DNA from: Oscillospiraceae bacterium
Lineage (GTDB): Bacteria; Bacillota; Clostridia; Oscillospirales; CAG-272
NCBI GenBank assembly: GCA_015063625.1
Contig: SVTT01000002.1
Coordinates: 1 to 64,000, forward strand
DNA: 64,000 bases
Direction: 5' to 3'
Positions within the stretch are counted from its first letter, which is position 1. Each line of letters begins with the position of its first letter. The notes under the pieces were generated by a model, which was given only the letters and a program-made list of their open reading frames with translations, made no database searches and had not been told where the DNA came from. A program made the position numbers and the translations under genes. Below are positions 39,678-48,100 of the stretch, piece after piece.

Positions 39678-39757
39678 GATTAACGGATGTCTTGTGCAAA
39701 AGCGCGAAAGGAGTGAAAGGGTCAGAGATCGCACGGGAATCTCCCGTAAAATCCGGG

Positions 39758-39930
39758 TCATGATAGCGCCAGACCCCCGAGGAACGTGATATCGGCGGGT
39801 TGACGAGGAGAGAGGTTATCGAAATGTTCGGCGGGTGCCTCTCCGGTGTTGGGACACCGTGAACCACAGGTCAAATATGCGGGCAACCGCAAAACAACCC
39901 CTGTCCATCTCAAGCAAGGAGCAGACAAGA
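39758..39930 (+). ncRNA. glmS ribozyme (glucosamine-6-phosphate riboswitch)
   Basis: The core follows the glmS ribozyme consensus: AGCGCCAG at the cleavage site (cut expected between A39765 and G39766), GTTGACGAGGA, GGTTATCGAAATGTTCGGCGG and GTGCCTCTCC, followed by the 3' pseudoknot hairpins. It lies in the 5' UTR of glmS. In the known class, glucosamine-6-phosphate is the cofactor for self-cleavage, which destabilises the mRNA. Confidence 0.93.
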
Positions 39931-40030
39931 CCGTTCTTGAAGAAAAAACGAGAACGCTTCTTTGTCATGCCCAATTTATTGAGAAAGGATGAAAAGGGGC
40001 TTTTTTGTTGCCTCTTTCGGGTACACGAAT

Positions 40031-41857
40031 ATGTGTGGAATTATCGGTTATACGGGGATGGGGAATGCCCTCCCCAAGATCACAAAGGGACTTTCCGTGT
40101 TAGAGTACCGCGGCTATGATTCGGTGGGGCTTGCCGCACGCATCGGGGAGGAGATCGCCACGGTCAAGTGTCGCGGTCGCATCGGTGCGCTGGAGGAAAA
40201 GCTGAAGATGCAGATAACAGCCGAGAGCCATACCGCCATCGGGCATACACGCTGGGCAACGCACGGCGGTCCCTCGGATATCAACGCGCATCCGCATCGC
40301 GCAGGTCGCGTGGTGCTGGTGCACAACGGTATTATCGAGAATGACGGTGAGCTGAAGCGGGAGCTGACTGCGGCGGGGAGGACCTTCTTGTCCGAAACCG
40401 ATACCGAGGTCGCGGCGGCGCTTCTCGATGTCTGCTACGATGAGCAAAACGATCCCGTTGCGGCGATTCGCGCAGCCACCGCCCGCATGCGTGGCTCCTA
40501 TGCCTTCGGCATTCTGTTTGAGGACCGTGCTGATGAGGTCTTTGCCGTGCGCGCGGGCAGCCCGCTGATCCTTGCGAAGGGTGCTGACGGCTATTATCTT
40601 GCCTCCGACATGACAGCGCTCCTGCCCTTTACGTCGGAATATGCCTGCCTTGAGGAGGGCGAGATCGCCCATCTTTGTGCAAGCGGTGTGACGGTCTATG
40701 CGGCAGAAGGCAAAACTCATACGCCCGTGTGGCTGCATACCGATATGACCCCCGAGGCGGCGCAAAAGGGTGGCTTTGCGCATTTTATGCAAAAGGAGAT
40801 CGAGGAGCAGCCCCACGCCATCAGACAGTCGCTCTCTCCCCGTACGGCAAGCGGACTGCCCGATTTTTCCGCCGACGGCATCACTCCCGATTTCTGGCGT
40901 GCCGTCGGGAGCGTGCAGATCGTTGCCTGCGGCTCCGCCATGCACGCAGGGCTGCTTGGCGTGCGTCTTTTCGAGGAGCTTGCTGGCGTTCCCACCACCT
41001 GTCACGTTGCCTCGGAGTATCGCTATCACCCCCCCGTTGCGCGTGAGGATACACTGGTCATCCTGATCTCCCAGTCGGGAGAAACCGCCGATACGCTGGC
41101 GGCGCTGCGTGATGCCAAGCGCAAGAAGCTCTCCACGCTTGCCATCGTCAATGCGGTGGAAACCAGCATTGCGCGAGAGGCGGAGCGCCGCATTTATACC
41201 TATGCGGGTCCCGAGATCGCCGTGGCGACCACCAAGGGCTACTGCACCCAGCTGTCGGTGCTCTACCTGATCGCGGCGGCAATGGCGCATGCGAAGGGGA
41301 TGATCGGAGAGCAGGAAGCAAGAGCGCTGGTGAACACCCTGGTCGAGGATGCCCCCGCAGCTGTGGAAGGCATGCTGGCAAAAAAGGAAATGCTTCGTTC
41401 CCTCGCGGAGCTGGTCGCACAAAGGGAGCATGTCTTCTTTATCGGCAGAGGCAGTGACTGTGCGCTTGCCGAGGAGGGTGCGCTGAAGCTCAAGGAGATC
41501 TCCTATATCCACGCCGAGGCGTATGCCGCAGGCGAGCTCAAGCACGGCACCATCTCGCTGATCGAGGAGGGAACACCCGTGGTGGCACTTTCCACCGAGC
41601 AAGAGCTTTACGACAAGACCGAGAGCAACGTGCGTGAGGTCTGCAGCCGCGGCGCGCGGGTCATTCTTCTTTGCCGTGAGGATGCGCCCGTATCGGCGTC
41701 GGCAGAAAAAACCGTGCGCCTGCCGATCACCTCGCACGCGGCAACACTCTTTGCCGCCCTTGCCGCACTTCAGCTTCTTGCCTACGAAGCGGCGGTCCTG
41801 CGCGGCACCGATATCGACCGTCCCCGCAATCTCGCCAAATCCGTTACTGTTGAATAA
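40031..41857 (+). CDS. glmS: Glutamine-fructose-6-phosphate aminotransferase (isomerising)
   Basis: A 608-residue enzyme making glucosamine-6-phosphate for peptidoglycan. The N-terminal Ntn glutaminase starts with MCGIIGYTG (Cys1 nucleophile after Met removal), with GHTRWATHG; two SIS sugar-isomerase domains follow (ISQSGETADTLAAL, GRGSDCALAEEGALKLKEISYIHAEAYAAGELKHG) and the tail ends DRPRNLAKSVTVE. The ORF track begins 14 codons upstream, but Cys must be residue 2. Controlled by the upstream glmS ribozyme. Confidence 0.97.
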   Translation: MCGIIGYTGMGNALPKITKGLSVLEYRGYDSVGLAARIGEEIATVKCRGRIGALEEKLKMQITAESHTAIGHTRWATHGGPSDINAHPHRAGRVVLVHNGIIENDGELKRELTAAGRTFLSETDTEVAAALLDVCYDEQNDPVAAIRAATARMRGSYAFGILFEDRADEVFAVRAGSPLILAKGADGYYLASDMTALLPFTSEYACLEEGEIAHLCASGVTVYAAEGKTHTPVWLHTDMTPEAAQKGGFAHFMQKEIEEQPHAIRQSLSPRTASGLPDFSADGITPDFWRAVGSVQIVACGSAMHAGLLGVRLFEELAGVPTTCHVASEYRYHPPVAREDTLVILISQSGETADTLAALRDAKRKKLSTLAIVNAVETSIAREAERRIYTYAGPEIAVATTKGYCTQLSVLYLIAAAMAHAKGMIGEQEARALVNTLVEDAPAAVEGMLAKKEMLRSLAELVAQREHVFFIGRGSDCALAEEGALKLKEISYIHAEAYAAGELKHGTISLIEEGTPVVALSTEQELYDKTESNVREVCSRGARVILLCREDAPVSASAEKTVRLPITSHAATLFAALAALQLLAYEAAVLRGTDIDRPRNLAKSVTVE

Positions 41858-41860
41858 GCA

Positions 41861-41899
41861 AACAGAGCCGCAGAACACTGTTCTGCGGCTCTGTTTTTT
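41861..41899. terminator. Terminator of glmS
   Basis: AACAGAGCCGCAGAACA/TGTTCTGCGGCTCTGTT, 1-nt loop, followed by T4; three bases after the stop. Confidence 0.92.
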
Positions 41900-41901
41900 G
41901 C

Positions 41902-42420
41902 TTAAAGATTCAGCGAGGAGGAAACTGAAAAGATCGAAACGATGGCGGCGGTGGAAAAGGTTGCCGCAAAATCGGGGGAGATCGCCATCTTCAGGATAAA
42001 GTAGATCCCCACGGTCACAGCAAAGAAAAACGCAAAGGCAAGCCAAGGGGCAAAGCGGTGCCTGACCACGTCCATGGCATTGATGATGACCAGATAGATG
42101 AGCATCAGGAGCAGTGCGCCGCCGATCGCCATTGCCGCTCGGGGGAGCGAGAGCCGTAAGAAGGCACTCTCCGCACCGAAGAGGGGAAGAAGAAGGGCGC
42201 AGGTAAGGGGCGCTGTGATCATATTGGCGAATATCGTAAGTGCCCTGTGATACTTTTTCATAGAAATGACGAGAAGCAGGGCCGCCACTGCGAGAGCAAC
42301 AACAATAACGATGGTCGCAAGGTCGGTCGAGAAAAAGGGGATCTTATTCATTGCAAAGAGCCAGACAAAGGAAAGTGCCGTGCAAAGAATGCCAATCAGT
42401 ATGGCGCCAAGGGTGCTCAT
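41902..42420 (-). CDS. Hypothetical polytopic membrane protein
   Basis: A 172-residue protein with about five hydrophobic segments (LGAILIGILCTALSFVWLF, LATIVIVVALAVAALLLVI, MAIGGALLLMLIYLVII, WLAFAFFFAVTVGIYFIL and one between). I do not recognise a family. The start ATG 42420 follows GGAGG; the ORF track starts four codons earlier at a TTG. It has its own consensus promoter and is convergent with glmS. Confidence 0.75.
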   Translation of the reverse strand: MSTLGAILIGILCTALSFVWLFAMNKIPFFSTDLATIVIVVALAVAALLLVISMKKYHRALTIFANMITAPLTCALLLPLFGAESAFLRLSLPRAAMAIGGALLLMLIYLVIINAMDVVRHRFAPWLAFAFFFAVTVGIYFILKMAISPDFAATFSTAAIVSIFSVSSSLNL

Positions 42421-42456
42421 GCGGTCCTCCAAAGCAAGAATTTTTCAGTGACAATC

Positions 42457-42485
42457 ATTATAACATTCGGAGAAGCATCTGTCAA
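42457..42485 (-). promoter_or_regulatory. Sigma-A promoter for the hypothetical membrane protein gene
   Basis: Consensus TTGACA, 17 bp, TATAAT on the minus strand. Confidence 0.85.
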
Positions 42486-42582
42486 GTTCATGCTTAAAAT
42501 GTGGTTTGAGACAAAAAGTAAAGATATTGTTGCGAAATAGCAATAAAAAGTAAAGAAAAAGCACGCTATTTCAAGCGTGCTT

Positions 42583-42600
42583 GACACCCGCAACAGGAAT
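42583..42600. repeat. Direct repeat of the tRNA-Arg(CCT) 3' end; candidate att site
   Basis: GACACCCGCAACAGGAAT differs at one base from 44362-44379 in the tRNA-Arg gene (16 bases exactly identical, same orientation). It marks the far end of an AT-rich 1.8-kb segment. The following 200 bp (42601-42800) has palindromic GGCGAA/TTCGCC-type sequence and no credible gene. Confidence 0.55.
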
Positions 42601-42802
42601 TTCGCCTTTGGCGAATATACCTGCGCTCGTCACTGGTGAGCAAGCTCCCCGATGCTCTCGCTTGGTATGCGAACCCGATTCCGCATCGCTTGCGCTCGCG
42701 GAGCAGGTTCTTTGGGATACCAAAAAAGAGCCCGCCGCAAGGATACGCACTCTTAAGGACAGTTTTCATGAATTAAGAACTACGAGCATTGCTAAGGCAA
42801 AG

Positions 42803-42845
42803 AAAAATACGAGAACATTTCGGTGTTTCTCGTATTTTTCTTTTT
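42803..42845 (+). terminator. Terminator-like hairpin
   Basis: AAAAATACGAGAA/TTCTCGTATTTTT with an 11-nt loop followed by T7 (after a C). No plus-strand gene is recognised in front of it; on the minus strand it lies about 50 bp beyond the DUF2752 stop. Confidence 0.65.
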
Positions 42846-42896
42846 TTGCACGTTTACAGATTTTATGTTCTATAGTAAAGACTTGCGCTTTTTGGG

Positions 42897-43235
42897 TTAA
42901 TAAATGATAAGTCTGTATACATAAAAAACAAAATTTATCGTAAGTAGCGAAAAAACGAATATATACAACGCTTTTTTGTTGAAAAATTTTTGGTGAATCA
43001 TCAGCACCACCGCAAGCACCAAAAAGACCGCAAGAGGATGATAGCGCATATATCCGCGAAAATCACCGCGAAGCAAACACATAAGCGCGCGTGTACAACC
43101 ACACGTCGGGCACGAAATACCCGAAAGAAAAAGGATCGGACAAGTGATATTCAAAGAATATAAAATTCCGAAAAACAAAGAAATAAGCGCAAAGATAGGT
43201 ATATGTATTTTAAACCAACGATGCTTCAAAATCAA
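42897..43235 (-). CDS. DUF2752-family membrane protein
   Basis: A 112-residue protein with three or four membrane helices and the DUF2752 hallmark CPTCGCTRALMCLLRGDFRGYMRYHPL (residues ~42-68, quoted in part), where a CPxCG pair follows the second helix. Function of the family is not established; it may bind a metal or act in envelope signalling. It overlaps the upstream TM2 gene by 4 bp, so both are translated from one mRNA. Confidence 0.85.
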   Translation of the reverse strand: MILKHRWFKIHIPIFALISLFFGILYSLNITCPILFLSGISCPTCGCTRALMCLLRGDFRGYMRYHPLAVFLVLAVVLMIHQKFFNKKALYIFVFSLLTINFVFYVYRLIIY

Positions 43236-43612
43236 AGCAGCATAATAAGCTCGTTAAAATTCTTCTCTTTTGCCTTGTTCAGTACGGAGAACCAGTCAAT
43301 GATCGTCAAAATTCCGCAGCATCCGCCGGTCAGAAGCTTCAAAACGCCCATGCCGGTATCCTTCAGCATAAAGCGGTCGATGCCCAAAGAACCCAAGAAC
43401 AAAGAAATGATTAAAAGCGTGGTGGGATTCTTAAATTCAACCATGGAAAGCATAGCGAATTTTTCTTCGGTGAGATTGTAAAGTTTCTCTTTCAGGTAGA
43501 TCATTTTCGACGAAGGGAAAAATGTTTGATTGCTCATCAAAAACATATCTACCTTTTGTCTTTCCACCTTGGCAGGTTCATTTACATTCTGATTTTCAAA
43601 ATTTTCTGTCAT
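43232..43612 (-). CDS. TM2-domain membrane protein
   Basis: A 126-residue protein. A hydrophilic N-terminus of about 65 residues precedes a TM2 domain: two helices joined by a tight turn (TTLLIISLFLGSLGIDRFML, GVLKLLTGGCCGILTIIDWF), with the family's GxxGxDRF and xxDWF signatures. Function unknown. The start ATG 43612 follows AGGAG at 8 bp. First gene of a two-gene operon with DUF2752, behind a consensus promoter overlapped by regulator sites. Confidence 0.85.
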   Translation of the reverse strand: MTENFENQNVNEPAKVERQKVDMFLMSNQTFFPSSKMIYLKEKLYNLTEEKFAMLSMVEFKNPTTLLIISLFLGSLGIDRFMLKDTGMGVLKLLTGGCCGILTIIDWFSVLNKAKEKNFNELIMLL

Positions 43613-43639
43613 TTTTATATCTCCTGACAATATTTATTA

Positions 43640-43720
43640 TTCCGTTTTGGAACTATAAATATTATAATTCCGATTTAGAATTTTGTCAAGACTTTTTCAG
43701 GATATAATTCTAAAAAAGAA
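43640..43720. promoter_or_regulatory. Divergent control region: sigma-A promoter and three TTC-N7-GAA sites
   Basis: Minus-strand TTGACA (43684-43689), 17 bp, TATAAT (43661-43666) drives the TM2-DUF2752 operon. Three TTC-N7-GAA dyads lie at 43640-43652 (TTCCGTTTTGGAA), 43668-43680 (TTCCGATTTAGAA) and 43708-43720 (TTCTAAAAAAGAA). The middle one sits between the -10 and -35, the third next to a plus-strand TATAAT, as expected for operators of the adjacent HTH protein. Confidence 0.65.
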
Positions 43721-43741
43721 CGAAAGAAGACAAAATGCTTT

Positions 43742-43987
43742 ATGAAAATCAGAAAACAGGGATATGGAACGGCAAATATGGTCGGAAAAAGAATTGAGCA
43801 GCTCCGAAAATCCCAAGGTATCAAGCAAAAGGATTTTATCGCGCGCATTCAGATCATGGGTTGCGACATGAATCCGACGAGCTATTCAAAATTGGAAGGG
43901 CAGCTTCGAAACGCCACCGATCGGGAGATCTACGTGATTGCCAAAATCCTCAACGTTAAAATGGAAGAGCTTTTTGAGGAAAACTGA
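43742..43987 (+). CDS. Small XRE-type helix-turn-helix regulator
   Basis: An 81-residue protein, essentially one HTH domain: MVGKRIEQLRKSQGIKQKDF, then SYSKLEGQLRNATDREIYVIAKILNV. Divergent from the TM2-DUF2752 operon and the probable ligand of the three TTC-N7-GAA sites. An alternative start is the internal ATG at 43778, which gives a more typical N-terminus; no strong RBS marks either. The 290 bp after it contains an AAGGAAGG/CCTTCCTT stem at 44122-44158 and no gene. Confidence 0.75.
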   Translation: MKIRKQGYGTANMVGKRIEQLRKSQGIKQKDFIARIQIMGCDMNPTSYSKLEGQLRNATDREIYVIAKILNVKMEELFEEN

Positions 43988-44275
43988 TTATTCAATAATA
44001 AGGCTTTGTCCTGTTACTTGAATGATTTTTTGGCGAGATACCAAAAGCGATCAATCGCATTTGATTCCCACCGTGATGGGTTTGATGGTTTTAAAATTTT
44101 AATTGAATATGTAACACACAAAAGGAAGGTAGAGCGTTTTACATTCTTTGCCTTCCTTGCTTGTATTGTGAAAGTATAAAAAAGCCTTCCTTCTCTCCCA
44201 GATGCAGCCTTTTTATATTCACCTATAACTTGTCAATTTTCCTGACAAGCACTGCATTTTTGTCCACAAACGCAA

Positions 44276-44312
44276 AATACGGCACACCTCTTTCGAGAAG
44301 ATGTGCCGTATT
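44276..44312 (-). terminator. Terminator of tRNA-Arg
   Basis: AATACGGCACA/TGTGCCGTATT stem followed on the minus strand by TTTGCGTTTG, about 50 bp downstream of the tRNA 3' end. Confidence 0.75.
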
Positions 44313-44360
44313 CTATGAAACTGTCCTTTAGAGTGGCGCTCTAAGGATGGGCTCTTTTCT

Positions 44361-44435
44361 TGGCACCCGCAACAGGAATCGAACCTGTAACTACCCCTTA
44401 GGAGGGGGTTATTATATCCATTTAACTATGCAGGC
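44361..44435 (-). tRNA. tRNA-Arg (anticodon CCT)
   Basis: A 75-nt cloverleaf with encoded CCA. Acceptor GCCTGCA/TGCGGGT (two wobble pairs), anticodon stem-loop ACCCC-CTCCTAA-GGGGT with anticodon CCT, T-arm ACAGG-TTCGATT-CCTGT. Its 3' end is duplicated at 42583-42600. Confidence 0.93.
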
Positions 44436-44573
44436 GTGGGAAGGGAGGACAAAATTTGCAAAAGGGGTGGTAAAGTTCACTGAAATCGTTTATAATGAGC
44501 ATGTGAACCATGAGGTAGTATACCACAAAAAAATCAAAAAGGCAAGTGCTTTTTGGGGGAAAGGGGGATAAAA

Positions 44574-45041
44574 ATGAAAAAATGCGGCAAATGGGTCCTG
44601 CTTGCCCTCACGCTTTTGTGGTGTGCGGTGATCTGGCAGTTCTCGCTCTCGCCTGCAAGTGAATCCTCTGCCACCAGCGGAGAGGTCCTTGTCTTTTGCA
44701 ACGACGTGTTGGAAAAGGCGGGCACATCCTTTCGCCTGACCTCCCACACGGTGCGAAAGCTGGCGCATTTTACCGAGTTTTTTGTGCTCGGTGTGCTGTC
44801 GTTTGCTGCGGCGCTCGCACACGGACTGCGTCTGCCCTATCTTCTTTCAGCATCCCTTGTGCTCTTGGTTGCTACAGTGGACGAAACGGTTCAGCGCTTT
44901 GTCCCCGGGCGCGGACCTGCCGTCCGGGACGTGCTGCTTGACCTCACGGGAGGTATTGCGGGCGCCGCATTTTTGTGGCTTCTGTATATATTAGTGAAAG
45001 AAACTTACAAAAAACGCAAAAAAACGCAAAAAAGCTCTTGA
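44574..45041 (+). CDS. VanZ-family membrane protein
   Basis: A 155-residue protein with four membrane helices and the VanZ pattern: VIWQFSLSPA after helix 1, TSHTVRKLAHFTEFFVLG, and DETVQRFVPGRGPAVRDVLLDLTGG. The family is associated with low-level teicoplanin resistance in enterococci and often with general envelope roles. ATG follows AAAGGGGG. Its stop lies beside the rplU promoter. Confidence 0.88.
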   Translation: MKKCGKWVLLALTLLWCAVIWQFSLSPASESSATSGEVLVFCNDVLEKAGTSFRLTSHTVRKLAHFTEFFVLGVLSFAAALAHGLRLPYLLSASLVLLVATVDETVQRFVPGRGPAVRDVLLDLTGGIAGAAFLWLLYILVKETYKKRKKTQKSS

Positions 45042-45067
45042 CAAGCGCTCTTCTCGCGTGATATAAT
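45038..45067 (+). promoter_or_regulatory. Sigma-A promoter for rplU-prp-rpmA
   Basis: TTGACA, 18 bp, TATAAT overlapping the end of the vanZ gene. Confidence 0.85.
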
Positions 45068-45069
45068 AA

Positions 45070-45152
45070 TTTGCCGCATGAAAAGGGCTCCCCAAGTATG
45101 CCGTTGGCATCGCCCCGTACAGCGAGTCTTAAAAGAAAGTGAGGTGCTTTTC
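45070..45152 (+). ncRNA. Probable L21 leader (ribosomal protein autoregulatory RNA)
   Basis: The 80-nt leader between the promoter and rplU has hairpins (GCCGTTGGC near 45100) and the position of the Firmicutes L21 leader, where L21 is thought to repress its own operon. Position and general form support it; a covariance search was not possible. Confidence 0.5.
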
Positions 45153-45464
45153 GTGTTTGCTATTATCGAAACCGGCGGAAAGCAGTACAAGGTCAACGAG
45201 GGCGACGTTATTTTCGTCGAGAAGCTCGCTGCCGAGGAAGGCGAAACGGTTGTGTTCGACTCCGTGAAAGCTCTGTCCCGCGACGGCGCACTTAAGGTTG
45301 GTACGCCCAACGTTGAGGGTGCAAAGGTTAGCGCTACCGTTGTAAAGAACGGCAAGGGCAAGAAGATCTACGTTCTCAAGTACAAGGCTAAGAAGAACGA
45401 GAAGAAGAAGATGGGTCACAGACAGCCTTACACCAAGGTTCAGATCACTGCCATCGAGGGCTAA
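45153..45464 (+). CDS. rplU: 50S ribosomal protein L21
   Basis: A 103-residue L21: [17 protein letters not shown] at the start and the signature [19 protein letters not shown] near the end. The GTG at 45153 is preceded by GTGAGGTG at about 7 bp, and it gives the standard N-terminus; the ORF-track extension covers the leader RNA. First gene of rplU-prp-rpmA. Confidence 0.97.
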   Translation: MFAIIETGGKQYKVNEGDVIFVEKLAAEEGETVVFDSVKALSRDGALKVGTPNVEGAKVSATVVKNGKGKKIYVLKYKAKKNEKKKMGHRQPYTKVQITAIEG

Positions 45465-45470
45465 TGCTCT

Positions 45471-45848
45471 ATGACAAACATCACGTTTTTCAGAAGTGAC
45501 GGTATTTTCTACGGGTTTGAGGAAAAGGGGCACGTCGGCTTTGCCGAGTACGGAAACGATCCGTTTTGTGCCATGCTCTCCTCGATCACCATGTATATCG
45601 TTGACGCCGTAGAGGATGTTTACCGCGGTAAGATTCTGTACGACATCAATGAGGACGAGGCGTCCATTACCGTTCGCTCACCCTCCGCACTCCCCGCTTA
45701 CGAAGCGGATGAACGCGTGCGTTACGCCGTGTCAGGACTTTTTCTCACGTATTATCATATGCTTGAGGACATGCTGCTGCACGACGATATGTATGAGTTC
45801 ACGGGCGACGGTGGCTTTACCGTCAAGGTGGAGGATCGGGATTTTTGA
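45471..45848 (+). CDS. prp: Ribosomal-processing cysteine protease Prp
   Basis: A 125-residue protease that removes the N-terminal extension of L27. The catalytic pair is in [19 protein letters not shown] (His about 22, Cys about 34). It sits between rplU and rpmA, the universal arrangement in Bacillota that need this cleavage. The substrate site is present in the next gene. Confidence 0.93.
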   Translation: MTNITFFRSDGIFYGFEEKGHVGFAEYGNDPFCAMLSSITMYIVDAVEDVYRGKILYDINEDEASITVRSPSALPAYEADERVRYAVSGLFLTYYHMLEDMLLHDDMYEFTGDGGFTVKVEDRDF

Positions 45849-45900
45849 TCCCACAGGTCCGACTGCGTTCGGACGACAAATTTTTAAGGAGGATAACACC

Positions 45901-46179
45901 ATGTTGAGAATCAGCTTGCAGTTTTTCGCTCACAAAAAGGGCGTTGGTTCTACCAAGAACGGTCGTGACAGTGAGTCCAAGCGTCTTGGTGTGAAGGCCG
46001 CTGACGGTCAGACCGTTACGGCAGGCAGCATTATTGTTCGGCAGAGAGGCACCGCCATTCATCCCGGCAACAATGTGGGTCTCGGCAAAGATCACACCCT
46101 CTTCGCTTTGATCGAGGGCAAAGTGAAATTTGAGCAGAAAACCAAGGATAAGAAGCAGGTCAGCGTTTACGCCGACTGA
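45901..46179 (+). CDS. rpmA: 50S ribosomal protein L27 with cleavable N-terminal extension
   Basis: A 92-residue L27. The N-terminus [14 protein letters not shown] contains the Prp cleavage motif (LQFF before AHKKG); mature L27 would begin at Ala and reach the peptidyl transferase centre. The core is [17 protein letters not shown] and [26 protein letters not shown]. Followed directly by a terminator. Confidence 0.97.
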   Translation: MLRISLQFFAHKKGVGSTKNGRDSESKRLGVKAADGQTVTAGSIIVRQRGTAIHPGNNVGLGKDHTLFALIEGKVKFEQKTKDKKQVSVYAD

Positions 46180-46183
46180 TCTT

Positions 46184-46222
46184 AAAAGAACCGCGCACGG
46201 TCACCGTGCGCGGTTCTTTTTA
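46184..46222 (+). terminator. Terminator of the L21-Prp-L27 operon
   Basis: AAAAGAACCGCGCACGGT / ACCGTGCGCGGTTCTTTT, a near-perfect palindrome five bases after the rpmA stop. Confidence 0.93.
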
Positions 46223-46224
46223 AC

Positions 46225-46261
46225 GGCAGAGGCACGAGAACGTGCCCCTGCCATTTTTTTG
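46225..46261 (+). terminator. Second hairpin with T-tract
   Basis: GGCAGAGGCACG-agaa-CGTGCCCCTGCC followed by A and T7; a back-up terminator on the plus strand, facing the convergent ACT gene. Confidence 0.75.
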
Positions 46262-46308
46262 TTAGGATCACTCTCGCTTGCCTTTCTCAAAGGAAACGTT
46301 TTTGCGGA

Positions 46309-46740
46309 TCAAAGCTTTTTGATATCCTCGTCACTGACCATGTGGAAGCCTGCATCCTCAAGGGCACGGGTGGCGGCGTCATTGTCGGCGACGCGCAGCA
46401 CCACGTAGGCGTGGCGCTGAGTGCGTGCGAGAAATGCATAAAGATATTCCACGTTGATGCCGGCGAGGTTCAGGGCGTGAAGTGCCCCCGAGAGCTTTCC
46501 TGGGGTGTCCGAGATCTTGACGGCGATAACGTCAGTGGATTGGACCAGATGCCCCGCATTGCGCAGAATGCGGATCGCCTCGTCGGTATTGTTGACAATG
46601 GCGCGCAGAATGCCGAAATCCTGGGTGTCGGCAATCGAAAGCGCACGCATGTCGATGCCGTTGGATGCGAACAGCTCGGTGATCTCCACCAGAGCCCCCT
46701 GATGGTTGCGGACAAATACGGTCAATTGCTTGATAGCCAT
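46309..46740 (-). CDS. Tandem ACT-domain protein
   Basis: A 143-residue protein made of two ACT domains (QLTVFVRNHQGALVEITELF and VIAVKISDTPGKLSGALHAL). Such proteins bind amino acids and regulate partner enzymes or operons. It is the last gene after paaK (26-bp gap), as commonly seen next to indolepyruvate oxidoreductase and phenylacetate-CoA ligase genes, suggesting an aromatic amino acid sensor role. Confidence 0.9.
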   Translation of the reverse strand: MAIKQLTVFVRNHQGALVEITELFASNGIDMRALSIADTQDFGILRAIVNNTDEAIRILRNAGHLVQSTDVIAVKISDTPGKLSGALHALNLAGINVEYLYAFLARTQRHAYVVLRVADNDAATRALEDAGFHMVSDEDIKKL

Positions 46741-46766
46741 ACTGCTTCTCCTTTCGATCGTCTTGC

Positions 46767-48077
46767 TTAATCGTGCAGCTTGCGCTTGTCGATCACGCGC
46801 ACTGCCTTGCCTTCACTGCGTGCAATGGTCTTGGGGGCAACCAGATGAACGATGGGGCCGATGCCGAGCATGGTGCGGATGGCACCTGCAAGTGCTTTTT
46901 CACGCGCAGTAATGCCGCTGACGGTGTCGGTGAATTGCTCGGGAGAAAGCTCCACGTAAACGTCAAAGGTATCGTTGTTCTTGGCGCGGTCCACCACGAT
47001 CTGATAGTTGGGTGCGTAGCCCTCGTTGAGGAGTACTGCCTCGATCTGGCTCGGGAAGACGTTGACACCGCGAATGATCATCATGTCGTCGCTTCTGCCC
47101 ATGGGCTTGGACATGCGGACGTGCGTTCTGCCGCAGGAGCAGGGAAGGGGGTTCAGCACGCAGATGTCGCGGGTGCGGTAGCGCAGAAGCGGGAATGCCT
47201 CCTTGTCAAGCGAGGTGAATACCAGCTCGCCGCGGCTTCCCTCGGGCAGGACCTCACCCGTGTCGGGGTCGATGATCTCGGCGATGAAATGATCTTCGTT
47301 GATGTGCATGCCCTTTTGCTCGGCGCACTCAAAGGCAACACCGGGGCCGGAGGTCTCGGTCAGACCGTAAATGTCGTATGCCTTGATGCCAAGACCTGCT
47401 TCAATATCGTGGCGCATCTCCTCGGTCCAGGGCTCTGCACCGAAAATGCCTGCCTTCAGACAGTTATCCTCGGGGCGGTAGCCCTGCTCCTTCAGAGATT
47501 CGGCAATATAGGCCGCATAGGAGGGGGTGCAGCAGAGCACGGTGGACTTGAGGTCCATCATGAACTGGATCTGACGCTCGGTGTTGCCGCTCGACATAGG
47601 AAGCGTCAGCGAGCCCACGCGGTGAGAGCCGCCGTTAAGACCGGGACCGCCCGTGAAAAGACCGTAGCCGTAGCAGACCTGTACCACGTCCTCCTTGTCG
47701 GTACCCGCAGCCACCAGCGCACGGGCGCAGCAATCCTCCCAGAGGTCAACGTCCTTTTGGGTGTAGTAGGCGATCACGCGCTTTCCGGTCGTTCCGGAGG
47801 TCGATTGAATGCGCACACAGTCGGAAAGAGGAACGGCAAGCATGCCGTAAGGGTAGGTTTCACGCAGATCTGCCTTGGTGAGAAAGGGGAGCTTGTGAAG
47901 GTCCTCGATGCCGTGGATGTCGTCGGGGGTCACCCCCTTCTTGTCCATCAGATCACGGTAATAGGGAACGTGGTCATAGACGTGGCGCACCTGCTTTACG
48001 AGCTTTTCGGACTGAAGCTGCTTCAGCTGCTCGCGAGGCATGGTTTCAATCTCTTTTTGGAAATAGCGCGGTTCCAT
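46767..48077 (-). CDS. paaK: Phenylacetate-CoA ligase
   Basis: A 436-residue adenylate-forming enzyme that activates phenylacetate or related aryl acids to the CoA thioester. Seen: the P-loop STSGTTGKRVIAYYT, GLTETSGPGVAFEC, RTRDICVLNP and the C-terminal hinge RSDDMMIIRGVNVFPSQIE. ATG 48077 follows GGAGG; the ORF-track start is four codons upstream. With iorAB it can make or use aryl-acetyl-CoA (substrate-level ATP from aromatic 2-keto acids). Confidence 0.94.
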   Translation of the reverse strand: MEPRYFQKEIETMPREQLKQLQSEKLVKQVRHVYDHVPYYRDLMDKKGVTPDDIHGIEDLHKLPFLTKADLRETYPYGMLAVPLSDCVRIQSTSGTTGKRVIAYYTQKDVDLWEDCCARALVAAGTDKEDVVQVCYGYGLFTGGPGLNGGSHRVGSLTLPMSSGNTERQIQFMMDLKSTVLCCTPSYAAYIAESLKEQGYRPEDNCLKAGIFGAEPWTEEMRHDIEAGLGIKAYDIYGLTETSGPGVAFECAEQKGMHINEDHFIAEIIDPDTGEVLPEGSRGELVFTSLDKEAFPLLRYRTRDICVLNPLPCSCGRTHVRMSKPMGRSDDMMIIRGVNVFPSQIEAVLLNEGYAPNYQIVVDRAKNNDTFDVYVELSPEQFTDTVSGITAREKALAGAIRTMLGIGPIVHLVAPKTIARSEGKAVRVIDKRKLHD

Positions 48078-48100
48078 AAATTCCTCCATGTATATTCAGA

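Noticed and set aside
42583-42602. A second tRNA-Arg gene
   Set aside because: Only about 16 bases of the tRNA 3' end are present and the sequence diverges straight after; it is a duplicated attachment-like fragment.
42566-42769. Short minus-strand ORF near the tRNA-Arg island
   Set aside because: It lies in palindromic debris next to the att-like repeat, has no RBS, and resembles spurious ORFs seen around tRNA genes.
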